From Paludibacter sp. (GTDB taxonomy: Bacteria > Bacteroidota > Bacteroidia > Bacteroidales > Paludibacteraceae): 64,000 nt of DNA. Below are positions 44,807 through 53,988 of the stretch, piece by piece; the first letter of the stretch is position 1; every line of letters starts with the position of its first letter. The position numbers and the translations under genes were made by a program. The stretch is from the NCBI GenBank assembly GCA_028710895.1, contig JAQTTH010000003.1, forward strand, positions 332,253 to 396,252, in the 5' to 3' direction. Under the pieces are notes generated by a model that was not told where the DNA came from, searched no databases, and worked only from the letters and a program-made list of their open reading frames with translations.

Positions 44807-45079
44807 ATGAAAAAACCGATATACAATATCAAAAACTTTATACTTCCCGATAGTCACAGAAGCATGTCGGCATATCACGCCAAGGTAATGGAAGATGGCA
44901 TAATGAAACTGACAATTCACGATTGCAAACGATCGGTTCAGTTTAAAAACGACTTAAATAATCCGGAAGAAATAACAGAAGCCATACAGAAACTTGATAA
45001 CCTGGCCAATGGCATACTGAAGCTGAAAGAATTCATTCAAGCGGAATATGAACAAAAATTAAATGAATTGTATTTATAA
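44807..45079 (+). CDS. Small protein of unknown function
   Basis: 90 residues, no signal peptide or membrane segment. An N-terminal beta-like part (IYNIKNFILPDSHRSMSAYH, then MKLTIHDCKRSVQF) is followed by a helical end (IQKLDNLANGILKLKEFIQ). I do not recognise it. It begins the short HD-CHAD cluster, 92 bp before the HD gene, and follows a candidate Pho promoter. Confidence 0.6.
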   Translation: MKKPIYNIKNFILPDSHRSMSAYHAKVMEDGIMKLTIHDCKRSVQFKNDLNNPEEITEAIQKLDNLANGILKLKEFIQAEYEQKLNELYL

Positions 45080-45170
45080 TATGTGCGTGTGAACCTGAAT
45101 GAAAATCAGGCAATTAAGTGCCGGTAATTTCTCTGTAACAGGTGCTGTGTTCAATTAAAATAAAACTAAA

Positions 45171-45665
45171 ATGAATAAATTACAATTGGTAAGAGCTGAG
45201 ATCGACGAAATACTTTTAAGTCAGCAGGACGTGCAGATCCGCCGGGATGGGTATGTGCATTTGTATGGTGTGGCTCAGAACTGTGCCATTCTTGCCATAA
45301 AAAGAGGTCTTGACATCGAACTTTGTACCATCATGGGTATGTTACACGATATATATACCTACAAGTATGAATATGTGAAAAATCATGCTGTACTGGGAGC
45401 ACCTGAAGCTGAAAAGTTATTGAGGAAGCTGGGCGTGTTTTCGGAAGAGGAAATTGAAATGGTGAAGCGAGCTGTGCGTAATCACAGCAATAAAAAGACC
45501 GAGCATGACAAATACAGCGAGCTGCTAAAGGATGCTGATATTCTTCAGAATACAATTTACCGTTCGGAAATTGAAATAAAGCACAAAGACCGATTGAAAA
45601 AAGTGTTCCGAAACTTTGGTATACGCATGAAATTGAAAAAAGTAAAGATTAATAAAGTGTTGTAA
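45171..45665 (+). CDS. HD-domain phosphohydrolase
   Basis: 164 residues with complete HD signatures: a first His in RRDGYVHLYGVAQ, the pair in GMLHDIYTY, His in RNHSNKKTEHD and Asp in KDADILQNTIY. Such small HD proteins hydrolyse nucleotides or phosphate esters. A TGTAACA box with a GGTAATT one step before it is upstream (45123, 45134) but without a matching -7. The CHAD gene follows after 40 bp, hinting at a shared role in phosphate or polyphosphate turnover. Confidence 0.82.
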   Translation: MNKLQLVRAEIDEILLSQQDVQIRRDGYVHLYGVAQNCAILAIKRGLDIELCTIMGMLHDIYTYKYEYVKNHAVLGAPEAEKLLRKLGVFSEEEIEMVKRAVRNHSNKKTEHDKYSELLKDADILQNTIYRSEIEIKHKDRLKKVFRNFGIRMKLKKVKINKVL

Positions 45666-45705
45666 TCTGCCGGCAGAGCCTTGAATAATATATAAAGCGT
45701 ACCAC

Positions 45706-46587
45706 ATGACTGTGATCATTGAAAATTATAACTATCTTGTAAAAAAGTACTCAAAACTTGAAAAGGAGCTAAACGAGAAAGATATTCACGATAAACGGGT
45801 TATACTTCGTAAGGTTTTCCCCATTTTGGCTGCCTATAAAATCAATCGTGGAAAAATAAAAAATGCGGAGAAGGCATTTAAATTGTTTGGTAAGCTCCGT
45901 GATGTACAGATTCAGATACTTAAACTGGAGGCAACTGAGTTGAGTCCCGAAGTGATTGACTATTATGTGTATTTGAATGAGCAGGAACAAATTTTGAAAG
46001 ATGATGTACGCAAATTCAGCAAAAAGAAACGACTTAAATTTCCGGAGATAAAAGCAAAAAAAGAGGTTGACAAAGCTAAAATAATACGGAAAGCAGAAAA
46101 GTCGCTGTATAAAATTATCAGGAAAATAAGGGACTGGAGCATTGATGATGTGGAATATATACATCAGATACGAATAGAGTTTAAGAAGTTCCGATATCAG
46201 GTAGAGGTACTTGCCAATATTACTTCTATTGCCGAAGAACGACTCAATAAAATAAGATTGTACCAGGATTTGTTGGGTGAAATTCAGGACTATGCCGTGC
46301 TGATTGACGGAATAACACGATATTATAAGAAGCGCAAACAAGAGGAAGAGATAAGTACCGATCAGTTTGAGGAAAATCAGTTTAAATTGATTGATGAATT
46401 TGATCTGAGAATTGAGGATTTTATTCATGCCTGTGCCGATGTTATTCAATCAGATCCTGTTTCGGATCCTTCAGACACAATGAAAAACCCGATGGCTCAG
46501 CCTCTGTTGATTAATAACACTCCCGGGGAACTTACTCTACAGTCAACATCAGATAAATCTCCTAAGAAAATCGTAAAAAGTACCTAG
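45706..46587 (+). CDS. CHAD-domain protein (polyphosphate-binding type)
   Basis: 293 residues, nearly all helical. The CHAD core carries the conserved basic surface: DIHDKRVILRKVFPILAAYK near residue 27, FGKLRDVQIQ around 60, and the second signature YIHQIRIEFKKFRYQVEVL near 146-164. YQDLLGEIQDYAVLIDG follows. CHAD domains bind inorganic polyphosphate and are found on polyphosphate granules. No CYTH domain is fused. The C-terminal 50 residues are low-complexity. Genes for ppk, ppx and PhoB-box promoters in this window give a consistent context. Confidence 0.9.
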   Translation: MTVIIENYNYLVKKYSKLEKELNEKDIHDKRVILRKVFPILAAYKINRGKIKNAEKAFKLFGKLRDVQIQILKLEATELSPEVIDYYVYLNEQEQILKDDVRKFSKKKRLKFPEIKAKKEVDKAKIIRKAEKSLYKIIRKIRDWSIDDVEYIHQIRIEFKKFRYQVEVLANITSIAEERLNKIRLYQDLLGEIQDYAVLIDGITRYYKKRKQEEEISTDQFEENQFKLIDEFDLRIEDFIHACADVIQSDPVSDPSDTMKNPMAQPLLINNTPGELTLQSTSDKSPKKIVKST

Positions 46588-46711
46588 GCTAAAGTTGATT
46601 ATAAAATAATAATGTACAGAGCCTGCAAAATTATGTTTGCTTCAATCCTTTTGACTCCGGGTTGAAACAGCAATATACCTGTCCCTTGCATTCGAATTGG
46701 CCTGATAGATA

Positions 46712-46823
46712 TGTAATTCATGTTTTTATTCCCTGTAACACGTATGAAATCTTGCTGTAATGCCATTTTATCGGCATTGTAATTCGCTGTTCACGCATTC
46801 TAAAAATACTAGCAATATCTTTG
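46712..46823 (+). promoter_or_regulatory. Long Pho-box array and -7 element of the large TonB receptor
   Basis: In one 11-bp register: TGTAATT (46712), degenerate (46723), TGTAACA (46734), TGAAATC (46745), TGTAATG (46756), degenerate (46767), TGTAATT (46778), two poor steps. A 9-bp spacer and TATCTTTG at 46816-46823 (full -7 consensus) follow. It is the longest array in the window, and lies inside the over-long reading frame of the receptor. Confidence 0.8.
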
Positions 46824-46849
46824 TTTCGAAAATATTCAATAAAAAAGCG

Positions 46850-49723
46850 GTGATAAAAAGATTCATATTTTGTGTTGTGATTGCATTCTCAGTATTAAAT
46901 TCTTTTGGGCAGGGAGTGCTGCAGGGGATTGTAAAGGATGCACAAACAAGCGAAACGATTATAGCCTGTAATATTACATTGCAAGGCACAAGCATACTGG
47001 GAGTAACCGATTTTAATGGTGCATATAGTATTAAGAATATTCCGGTAGGAACGTACAATGTTATCTTCTCATTTATTTCGTACGAAAAACAAATTCAAAA
47101 AGTAACTATCACAAAAACTGGAGTAACGGAATTAAACATTGATTTAAAACCGGTTACAAATCAGATAAAAGATGTAGTTGTAACAGCCACCCGTCGTTCG
47201 GATACCGAACTATCGATGTTGACAAATAATAAGTCAAGTCTGTTGACAGTGAGTGGAATTTCGTCACAGCAAATTGCCAAATCACAAGATAAAGATGCGT
47301 CGGAGGTTATTCGACGGATTCCCGGTGTCAGTATTCGCGACGGTAAGTTTGTGATTGTACGTGGATTGACTGAACGGTACAACTCGGTATGGCTCAATGG
47401 CTCGTCTACTCCAAGTAGCGAAAGCGATGTTCGTGCTTTCTCGTTCGACGTAATTCCAAGTGGTCAAATTGATAATATCCTGATTTATAAATCACCTGCT
47501 CCTGAGCTGCCCGCCGACTTTGCAGGAGCCATGATTAATATCAAAACCAAAAGTCTTATTGATAAAAATAGTATCAGCTTTTCATATTCCTATGGCTTTC
47601 ATTCGGGTACAACCGGTAATACATTTTATAACTATAAGGGTGGCAAAACAGATTGGTTGGGGTTTGATGATGGTACAAGGGCTATTCCGGCAGTAATAGG
47701 AACAACTGAAAACTTTCAAAAGAATACAAATATCCCCAGTAATGCCACAGCTGCCGACATAGCACAGATTCATAATAATATGACTGAGCTAAGTAAATCG
47801 TTCAGTAAAATTATGACACCCCTTCAAACTAAAGCTGCACCGGATGCTGACTTTCAATTGGGTATAAACAGACGTTTTACGTTGGGAGATTTCTCAATTG
47901 GTTCCATTACTTCGCTGGGTTATAATGCCACTAATACAACACAAAACAGTTCACGCCCCGGATACGAGGCTTTTGGATTTCAGGCTTATAGCAATGATCA
48001 AAGTAGTTACTCGTCAAAAATACGCGTAAGTGCCTTGTCGAACTGGGTGTTCCTTTTCGGAAATAATCAGAAAATAGAGTTTCGTAACTTATTCAATAAT
48101 TACGGAATGAGTAAAACGGTATTTAATAACCTCGATTATAATAGTGTAACCCGTGTCCGTTCGTACGAATTATCATACGAAACGCGAACGACTTATTCGG
48201 GACAGCTGGCAGGTAATCATACATTCAATAACGAAAAAAGTAAGTTGGACTGGACGTTGGCTTATTCCTACGCCAATAAAAACCAACCGGATATACGACG
48301 GGTGTCTAGTTCATTGCGCCTCGAAGATAGTGACCCAGCCAGTAAATATGAGTTGGATGTACCGTCATTAAGCAGATTGTATCTTTACAACGAAGAGCAC
48401 CAAAAAAACGGTAGCGTGAACTATAGTCAAAAGATTCAGTTGGGAACTCTTGCACCTGAATTAAAAGCAGGTTTATATTACGAAAATAAAACCCGCGATT
48501 TCTCCTCACGCAAATTTGAATACAAGAAAAAAACCGGCTACAATGTTTTTCTGGATAAATCAATATTAAGTTATCGGGATAGTGCTTCGTACACTACCAA
48601 TATGATGACTTCGATACAAAATTTCTTCGAAAATAAAATTGGTTACACACAGGGTGTAGTGATGGAAGAAACAACCGATAAGGCCGATTCTTATAATGCC
48701 CAAAACGAGCTTGTTGCCGGATACCTGGCAGCAAACATTCCATTTTCTACCTTGGGAAATATCTATCTGGGTGTAAGAATGGAGAAAAATAATCAGACTT
48801 TGAGCAGTTACAAGCGTGATGGTTCAAGCAATACACCTTTTACAATTCACAACGACACATTGGATATCTTCCCTTCGGTAAATGCTACGCTGAATATGTC
48901 GAAGAATTTATTGTTCCGGTTGTCCGGTGGGCGTACTATTAATCGTCCCGAGTTTAGAGAGATATCCCCGTTTGCATTTTATAGCTTTGAAGAAAACACC
49001 TTCATTTTTGGAAATGAAACATTGAAAAACTGCTATGTAAATAATGCGGATGCACGAATTGAATGGTATCCTACTTCGGAGGAAATAGTGTCGTTAGGTG
49101 CATTCTACAAAGATTTCAAGAACCCTATCGAACAACATATTATCTACGTAGGAGGTGCTTCGTGGAATTACACATTCTTCAATGCCGAAAGTGCCAAATC
49201 GTATGGATTAGAACTGGATATACGCAAACGCTTACATGAACTTGAAAATGCCGGTGCCTTATCATTCTTAAGCAATCTGACATTTGTTGTAAACGCCTCC
49301 CTCATTAAATCAGAAATTAATGTTGAATCATCCACTACCGAGCGTTCGGGAAAGCGTGAGTTACAAGGTCAGTCACCTTATATTATTAATTTGGGTGCTT
49401 ATTATAACGATGTAAAATCAAAATTGAATTTTAGTGTAATGTATAACAAAGTAGGTAAACGAATTTCATTTGTAGGTGACCCCAATACACCTCATGTGTA
49501 TGAATTGCCATTTAACTCACTGGATATGACATTGGAAAAGGGTATTACAAAATGGATGAGCCTGAAATTTGGAATCAAAAATTTACTCGACGATAAGGTT
49601 ATTTATCAGCAAACGGATGAATACATTGATCCTGTCAGCAAGGTACAACAATCAAAAGTTGAAATCAGACAACAATATAAGCCCGGCATGCAATTTAAAT
49701 TAGGGCTAAACATGGTATTTTAA
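46850..49723 (+). CDS. Pho-controlled TonB-dependent receptor with carboxypeptidase-like N-domain
   Basis: 957 residues if translation begins at the GTG at 46850, which yields a good signal peptide (IKRFIFCVVIAFSVLNSFGQ); a start at 46760 would lie in the Pho array. A carboxypeptidase-D-like domain comes first (about 24-115: GVLQGIVKDAQTSETIIACN, then VTDFNGAYSIKNIPVGTYNV). The plug follows with ATRRSDTEL, EVIRRIPGVSIRDGKFVIVR and PADFAGAMINIKTK, and then a 22-strand-type barrel. No SusD gene is next to it; instead a T9SS-secreted protein gene follows after 45 bp. Substrate unknown; promoter points to a phosphorus source. Confidence 0.9.
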   Translation: MIKRFIFCVVIAFSVLNSFGQGVLQGIVKDAQTSETIIACNITLQGTSILGVTDFNGAYSIKNIPVGTYNVIFSFISYEKQIQKVTITKTGVTELNIDLKPVTNQIKDVVVTATRRSDTELSMLTNNKSSLLTVSGISSQQIAKSQDKDASEVIRRIPGVSIRDGKFVIVRGLTERYNSVWLNGSSTPSSESDVRAFSFDVIPSGQIDNILIYKSPAPELPADFAGAMINIKTKSLIDKNSISFSYSYGFHSGTTGNTFYNYKGGKTDWLGFDDGTRAIPAVIGTTENFQKNTNIPSNATAADIAQIHNNMTELSKSFSKIMTPLQTKAAPDADFQLGINRRFTLGDFSIGSITSLGYNATNTTQNSSRPGYEAFGFQAYSNDQSSYSSKIRVSALSNWVFLFGNNQKIEFRNLFNNYGMSKTVFNNLDYNSVTRVRSYELSYETRTTYSGQLAGNHTFNNEKSKLDWTLAYSYANKNQPDIRRVSSSLRLEDSDPASKYELDVPSLSRLYLYNEEHQKNGSVNYSQKIQLGTLAPELKAGLYYENKTRDFSSRKFEYKKKTGYNVFLDKSILSYRDSASYTTNMMTSIQNFFENKIGYTQGVVMEETTDKADSYNAQNELVAGYLAANIPFSTLGNIYLGVRMEKNNQTLSSYKRDGSSNTPFTIHNDTLDIFPSVNATLNMSKNLLFRLSGGRTINRPEFREISPFAFYSFEENTFIFGNETLKNCYVNNADARIEWYPTSEEIVSLGAFYKDFKNPIEQHIIYVGGASWNYTFFNAESAKSYGLELDIRKRLHELENAGALSFLSNLTFVVNASLIKSEINVESSTTERSGKRELQGQSPYIINLGAYYNDVKSKLNFSVMYNKVGKRISFVGDPNTPHVYELPFNSLDMTLEKGITKWMSLKFGIKNLLDDKVIYQQTDEYIDPVSKVQQSKVEIRQQYKPGMQFKLGLNMVF

Positions 49724-49768
49724 AAACAAGAATCTTCAATTAATAAATTATTTATAAAAAAAGGTAAA

Positions 49769-52648
49769 ATGAAAAAAAATGTACTTTTTGTAAGTTTGGC
49801 GTTGTTAGCTTCATCTTTGATGGCGCAGAACACAATTGACAATGCTTTTTTTGACAAAGTGAACTTCCGTGGTGCTTTTGGTACTACTGACTGGACAAGT
49901 GGTTGGGCGAATTACGACCCACAAAACAAAGTGTATCCTGCAACAACTGCAACTATTGCAGCAGGTAACATTACTACAAATACAACGTTGGGATCTCCAT
50001 TAAGAGGTGCAGCTTCGTTTGCTGATGCTTCTTTGGCAAATCCATTCTTTACGCCTGTTGATTATATCGGTGCTTTTGGCACAACAGACTGGACAGCAGG
50101 ATGGTCAAACTTCGATCCTCAAAATAAAGTTTATGCTGCAACCGATGTTACTATTGCAGCAGGAAATATAACTACTAACACAACATGGACAAAAAACCAT
50201 GTTTATTTGTTGACAGGTTATGTCTTCGTTAACGATGGCGTTACGTTGACAATTGAGCCGGGAACAATTATTCGTGGCGATAAAACAAGTAAAGCAACGC
50301 TGATTGTGAGCCAGGGAGGTAAATTGATTGCGAACGGAACTGTTGCCGAACCAATTGTATTTACATCAAACCAACCAGTTGGTAGCCGTGCTGCCGGTGA
50401 CTGGGGTGGAGTAATATTATTGGGTAAAGCTCCAATTAATCCAATTGGAGGAACAGCTACTATCGAAGGTGGAGTAGGTCTTTCTGCTATTTATGGTGGT
50501 ACTGATGCTGCTGATAATTCAGGAAGCTTGCAATATGTTCGTATTGAATTTCCGGGTGTAGCTTATGCTACTGATAACGAAATCAATGGTTTAACCATGG
50601 GTGGTGTTGGTTCAGGAACTACAATTGATAATATCGAAGTTATTTATTCGGGAGATGACTCTTACGAATGGTTTGGTGGTACAGTAAACTGTAAACACTT
50701 AATTGCTATTGCAGGTGTAGATGATGATTTTGATACCGACTTCGGATATTCGGGTATGGTTCAGTTTGCAGTAGGTCTTCGTCACCCATTAATTGATGAT
50801 CAATCAGCTTCTGGAACTTCAAATGGTTTCGAATCGGATAACAATGCTGCTGGCGATGCTGTAAGCCCATACACTTCAGCTGTATTCTGTAACGTAAGTG
50901 AGTTTGGTCCTTTGGCAACTGCTACTACAACTATTTCAAATCACTTTGGACGTGCTATGCATATCCGCCGAAACTCAAAACTAAAAGTATTTAACTCGGT
51001 ATTTGCCGGTTGGAAAACTGGTTTGTATATTGATGGTATTACAACTCAGGCTAATGCCGTTGCGGGTGATTTGAAAATTAAAAACTGTGTATTGGCAGGT
51101 ATGACTGTTGCTAACTTTGGAGTTCCTGCAAGTCAGACCTGGGATGTAGCTGCTGAAACGGCTTGGTTTAATACAGCCGGTTTTGGAAATACAACGTATA
51201 CGAATAACACCGATTTATTGGTAGCAAATCCATTTACACTAACATCACCTGACTTTACAACTTCTCCTTCTTATTTGTTAAGTGGTTATGTGTTTGTAAA
51301 CGATGGCGTAACACTTACAGTAAAACCAGGAACTATTATCCGTGGTGATAAAACCAGTAAAGCTACTCTTATTGTAAGCCAGGGTGGTAAATTAGTTGCT
51401 AACGGTACCGCAACAGAGCCTGTTATATTTACTTCAAATCAGCCAGTTGGTAGTCGTGCTGCCGGTGACTGGGGTGGCGTTATCCTGTTGGGTAAAGCTC
51501 CTATTAACCCGGTTGGAGGAACAGCTACTATCGAAGGTGGTGTTGGTTTATCGGCTGTTTATGGTGGTACTGATGCTGCTGATAATTCAGGAAGTTTAAA
51601 ATATGTACGTATTGAGTATCCGGGTGTTGCTTATGCTACTGATAACGAAATCAATGGTTTGACATTTGGTGGTGTTGGTTCAGGAACTACTATTGATAAT
51701 ATTCAGGTTTCATATTCAGGTGATGACTCTTATGAGTGGTTTGGTGGAACTGTAAACTGTAAACACCTGGTTGCTATTGCAGGTGTGGACGATGATTTTG
51801 ATACCGATTTCGGATATTCAGGAATGATTCAATATGCAGTAGGTCTTCGTCACCCTTTGATTGATGATCAATCGGCCTCAGGAACTTCTAATGGTTTCGA
51901 ATCAGATAATAATGCAGCCGGTGATGCAGTAAGCCCATATACTTCAGCTATTTTGAGTAACGTGAGTGAATTTGGTCCTTTGGCTACTTCAACTACTACA
52001 ATCTCAAATCACTTCGGCCGTGCTATGCATATCCGCAGAAACAGTAAATTGCAGGTTTATAATTCAGTATTTGCCGGTTGGAAAACTGGTTTATATATTG
52101 ATGGAATTACTACACAAGCTAATGCTGTTGCAGGTGACTTGAAAGTACGTAACTCAGTATTTGCCGGTATGACTGTGGCTAACTTTGGAGTTCCTGCAAG
52201 TCAAACCTGGGATGTAGCTGCTGAAACTGCATGGTTTAGTACTGCTGCATTCAAAAACGAAACATTTGCTGCGAATACTGATTTAAATGTTGTAGATCCA
52301 TTTACAATTACGGCTCCTAAGTTTGTTCTTAACGCAGGTTCGACTTTGAACACTAAATCATATTGGAATACCCTTTCAGCTGTTGCCGACCAAAAAGCGA
52401 ATGCAAGTAGTCTGACTGTTTATCCTAATCCTGCTTCGGATGAATTAATCATTAACTTGCCATTTGAGAAAAAAAGTGCTGTAAGCATTAAGATTGTTGA
52501 TGTTACAGGTCGCGAAGTTTACAGCAAAGAAGCTGTATCAGTAGAAAAAGAAAATATCAATGTTTCGAACCTTTCTAACGGAATCTATTTAGTTGTTGCT
52601 AAACAAGGTGATGTGAAATTGACTCAGAAATTATTGATCAGAAAATAA
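49769..52648 (+). CDS. T9SS-secreted repeat protein, partner of the TonB receptor
   Basis: 959 residues with a signal peptide (about 1-20) and a type IX sorting tail (LTVYPNPASDELIINL to the end, about 883-959). Two short N-terminal repeats (GAFGTTDWTSGWANYDPQNK near 36 and GAFGTTDWTAGWSNFDPQNK near 101) are followed by two large near-identical modules, from about residue 150 and again from 506. Modules contain beta-helix-like rungs (GDWGGVILLGKAPINP) and acidic loops (GVDDDFDTDFG, GGTDAADNSG) that could hold calcium. The gene is 45 bp after the receptor, so both share the Pho promoter. Confidence 0.88.
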   Translation: MKKNVLFVSLALLASSLMAQNTIDNAFFDKVNFRGAFGTTDWTSGWANYDPQNKVYPATTATIAAGNITTNTTLGSPLRGAASFADASLANPFFTPVDYIGAFGTTDWTAGWSNFDPQNKVYAATDVTIAAGNITTNTTWTKNHVYLLTGYVFVNDGVTLTIEPGTIIRGDKTSKATLIVSQGGKLIANGTVAEPIVFTSNQPVGSRAAGDWGGVILLGKAPINPIGGTATIEGGVGLSAIYGGTDAADNSGSLQYVRIEFPGVAYATDNEINGLTMGGVGSGTTIDNIEVIYSGDDSYEWFGGTVNCKHLIAIAGVDDDFDTDFGYSGMVQFAVGLRHPLIDDQSASGTSNGFESDNNAAGDAVSPYTSAVFCNVSEFGPLATATTTISNHFGRAMHIRRNSKLKVFNSVFAGWKTGLYIDGITTQANAVAGDLKIKNCVLAGMTVANFGVPASQTWDVAAETAWFNTAGFGNTTYTNNTDLLVANPFTLTSPDFTTSPSYLLSGYVFVNDGVTLTVKPGTIIRGDKTSKATLIVSQGGKLVANGTATEPVIFTSNQPVGSRAAGDWGGVILLGKAPINPVGGTATIEGGVGLSAVYGGTDAADNSGSLKYVRIEYPGVAYATDNEINGLTFGGVGSGTTIDNIQVSYSGDDSYEWFGGTVNCKHLVAIAGVDDDFDTDFGYSGMIQYAVGLRHPLIDDQSASGTSNGFESDNNAAGDAVSPYTSAILSNVSEFGPLATSTTTISNHFGRAMHIRRNSKLQVYNSVFAGWKTGLYIDGITTQANAVAGDLKVRNSVFAGMTVANFGVPASQTWDVAAETAWFSTAAFKNETFAANTDLNVVDPFTITAPKFVLNAGSTLNTKSYWNTLSAVADQKANASSLTVYPNPASDELIINLPFEKKSAVSIKIVDVTGREVYSKEAVSVEKENINVSNLSNGIYLVVAKQGDVKLTQKLLIRK
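50216..51178 (+). repeat. Internal duplication, module A of the T9SS protein
   Basis: Module A encodes GYVFVNDGVTLT through WDVAAETAWFNTA. It is almost the same protein as module B, 1068 bp (356 codons) further on. Confidence 0.85.
51284..52246 (+). repeat. Internal duplication, module B of the T9SS protein
   Basis: Second copy beginning GYVFVNDGVTLT. Protein identity with module A is very high, while many third codon positions differ, so the duplication is not brand new or has been under selection. Confidence 0.85.
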
Positions 52649-52680
52649 TAGATAGCTATTACTTCTACTTTAAATAATTA

Positions 52681-52718
52681 CACGCATAAAGCAATTGAGC
52701 TTTATGCGTGTTTTTTAT
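52681..52718 (+). terminator. Terminator of the receptor-T9SS operon
   Basis: Perfect 12-bp stem (CACGCATAAAGC, 52681-52692 and 52699-52710) and T6. The rest of the 332-bp gap to the patatin gene holds only the inverted repeat at 52786-52824. Confidence 0.9.
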
Positions 52719-52785
52719 TTTAATCAATATCCTCTGACTTGTGCTGGATTAAGATTTAATCTTTAATGTGGATTCTATATAAAAA

Positions 52786-52824
52786 CAGATTTGGCACTCC
52801 GGGAAGCTGGCAATACCAAATCTG
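52786..52824. repeat. Inverted repeat in the 52.7-kb gap
   Basis: Nine-bp arms CAGATTTGG/CCAAATCTG around a 21-base loop that can pair further. No T tract. Role unclear. Confidence 0.5.
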
Positions 52825-52980
52825 ACATTATATTGATTTAATGAGTGGTATGTAATTCTGAAATCAGAACTGATTGTTTTTAATCAACACTATGTAGGCA
52901 TAAAAGACCGCTTTTCAATATTGAGGGTCTAATCTGTCTTTGTCGTGCAACATTTGCCTGATTTTTTTTGTATGGATTAC

Positions 52981-53988
52981 TTATTTTGCAATAATCTGAT
53001 TCGAACGAAATAAAGCTCTTTTATAATTGATTTCTTCAATTGAATTTCGACGTTGTATCTTTGTTTTGAGAAATTCTAAATGTTTCTTCGTCTCTTCATA
53101 TCCAAATTTTACCAGGTAATCAATGTCGGAGAAATCAAACATCGACTGCTTTTTCAGATCGAAATTCAGTACAATACCCAATGAGTCAGGTATACTGTAG
53201 TTTGTATCATTTGTAATCATATTTTGAAGCTGCATTAATATGTCATTTACATCGGCTTGGGGAGGGTTATAAGCTACTACAGAACCTATCATAAAATCCG
53301 GATGAAAAGATTGCTGCATGATATCTGCGGGGAAGTTATTATAAATACCGCCATCAAAGAGTAGGCGGTTATCCACTTTCGTTGCTTCAAAAATAAAGGG
53401 AAATGTCATAGATGCCCGTATGGATGTGGCTAAAATTCCATGTGAAAAAACGTAGGATTCCTTTCTGTAAACATCTGAAGCTACACATCTGAAAGGTACA
53501 AAAAGACTGTCGAAATTCTGTCTTGAATGTGTTGTGGCGCATCCGGTTAGCTTTTCAAGGCCTTTCTGAATTTTCTGGGGCTGAATAATATGCGTAGGGA
53601 TTACGAACTTCTTTGGGAATTTAATCTCAATCTTCTTCCATTTTCGAAATTCGGAAGATTTGAAAAATTGGATCATTTCATCGGGCGAATAACCTGAAGC
53701 ATATAAGCCGCCAATTAAAGCTCCAATGGAAGTTCCGGTAATGTAATCAATAGGAATGTTGTTTTCTTCCAGGGCCTTAATTATTCCAATGTGTGCTATG
53801 CCCGGAGCACCACCCCCACTAAGCACTAATCCAACTTTTTGGGCTGGTGAAATTTGAACAAAAAACACAATAAGGACATAAAGACAATGGATTCTTTTTA
53901 ATTCCAGGTTGTGAATGAGTAATTTGTAAATGCTATTAGCTTTCAAAACAATAGCCGTAGCCAAGGCGTGTAACGAGGTGCTTTTCAT
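52981..53988 (-). CDS. Patatin-like phospholipase
   Basis: 335 residues. Patatin motifs are complete: oxyanion loop SGGGAPGIAHIG, nucleophile GTSIGALIGG and the dyad aspartate in LLFDGGIYNNFP. A hydrophobic signal-like stretch (CLYVLIVFFVQISPAQ, about 36-51) precedes the domain. The first ATG lies 53 bp inside the regulator gene, so the N-terminal 20 residues overlap that gene; no better ATG is seen. The C-terminal barrel of many Bacteroidota patatins is absent. Coupled to a PhoB-like regulator, it may release fatty acids during phosphate stress. Confidence 0.85.
   Translation of the reverse strand: MKSTSLHALATAIVLKANSIYKLLIHNLELKRIHCLYVLIVFFVQISPAQKVGLVLSGGGAPGIAHIGIIKALEENNIPIDYITGTSIGALIGGLYASGYSPDEMIQFFKSSEFRKWKKIEIKFPKKFVIPTHIIQPQKIQKGLEKLTGCATTHSRQNFDSLFVPFRCVASDVYRKESYVFSHGILATSIRASMTFPFIFEATKVDNRLLFDGGIYNNFPADIMQQSFHPDFMIGSVVAYNPPQADVNDILMQLQNMITNDTNYSIPDSLGIVLNFDLKKQSMFDFSDIDYLVKFGYEETKKHLEFLKTKIQRRNSIEEINYKRALFRSNQIIAK

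Noticed and set aside
46760..46849. Upstream start for the large TonB receptor
   Set aside because: Two Pho-register boxes and the -7 element lie there, and the signal peptide begins at the GTG at 46850.
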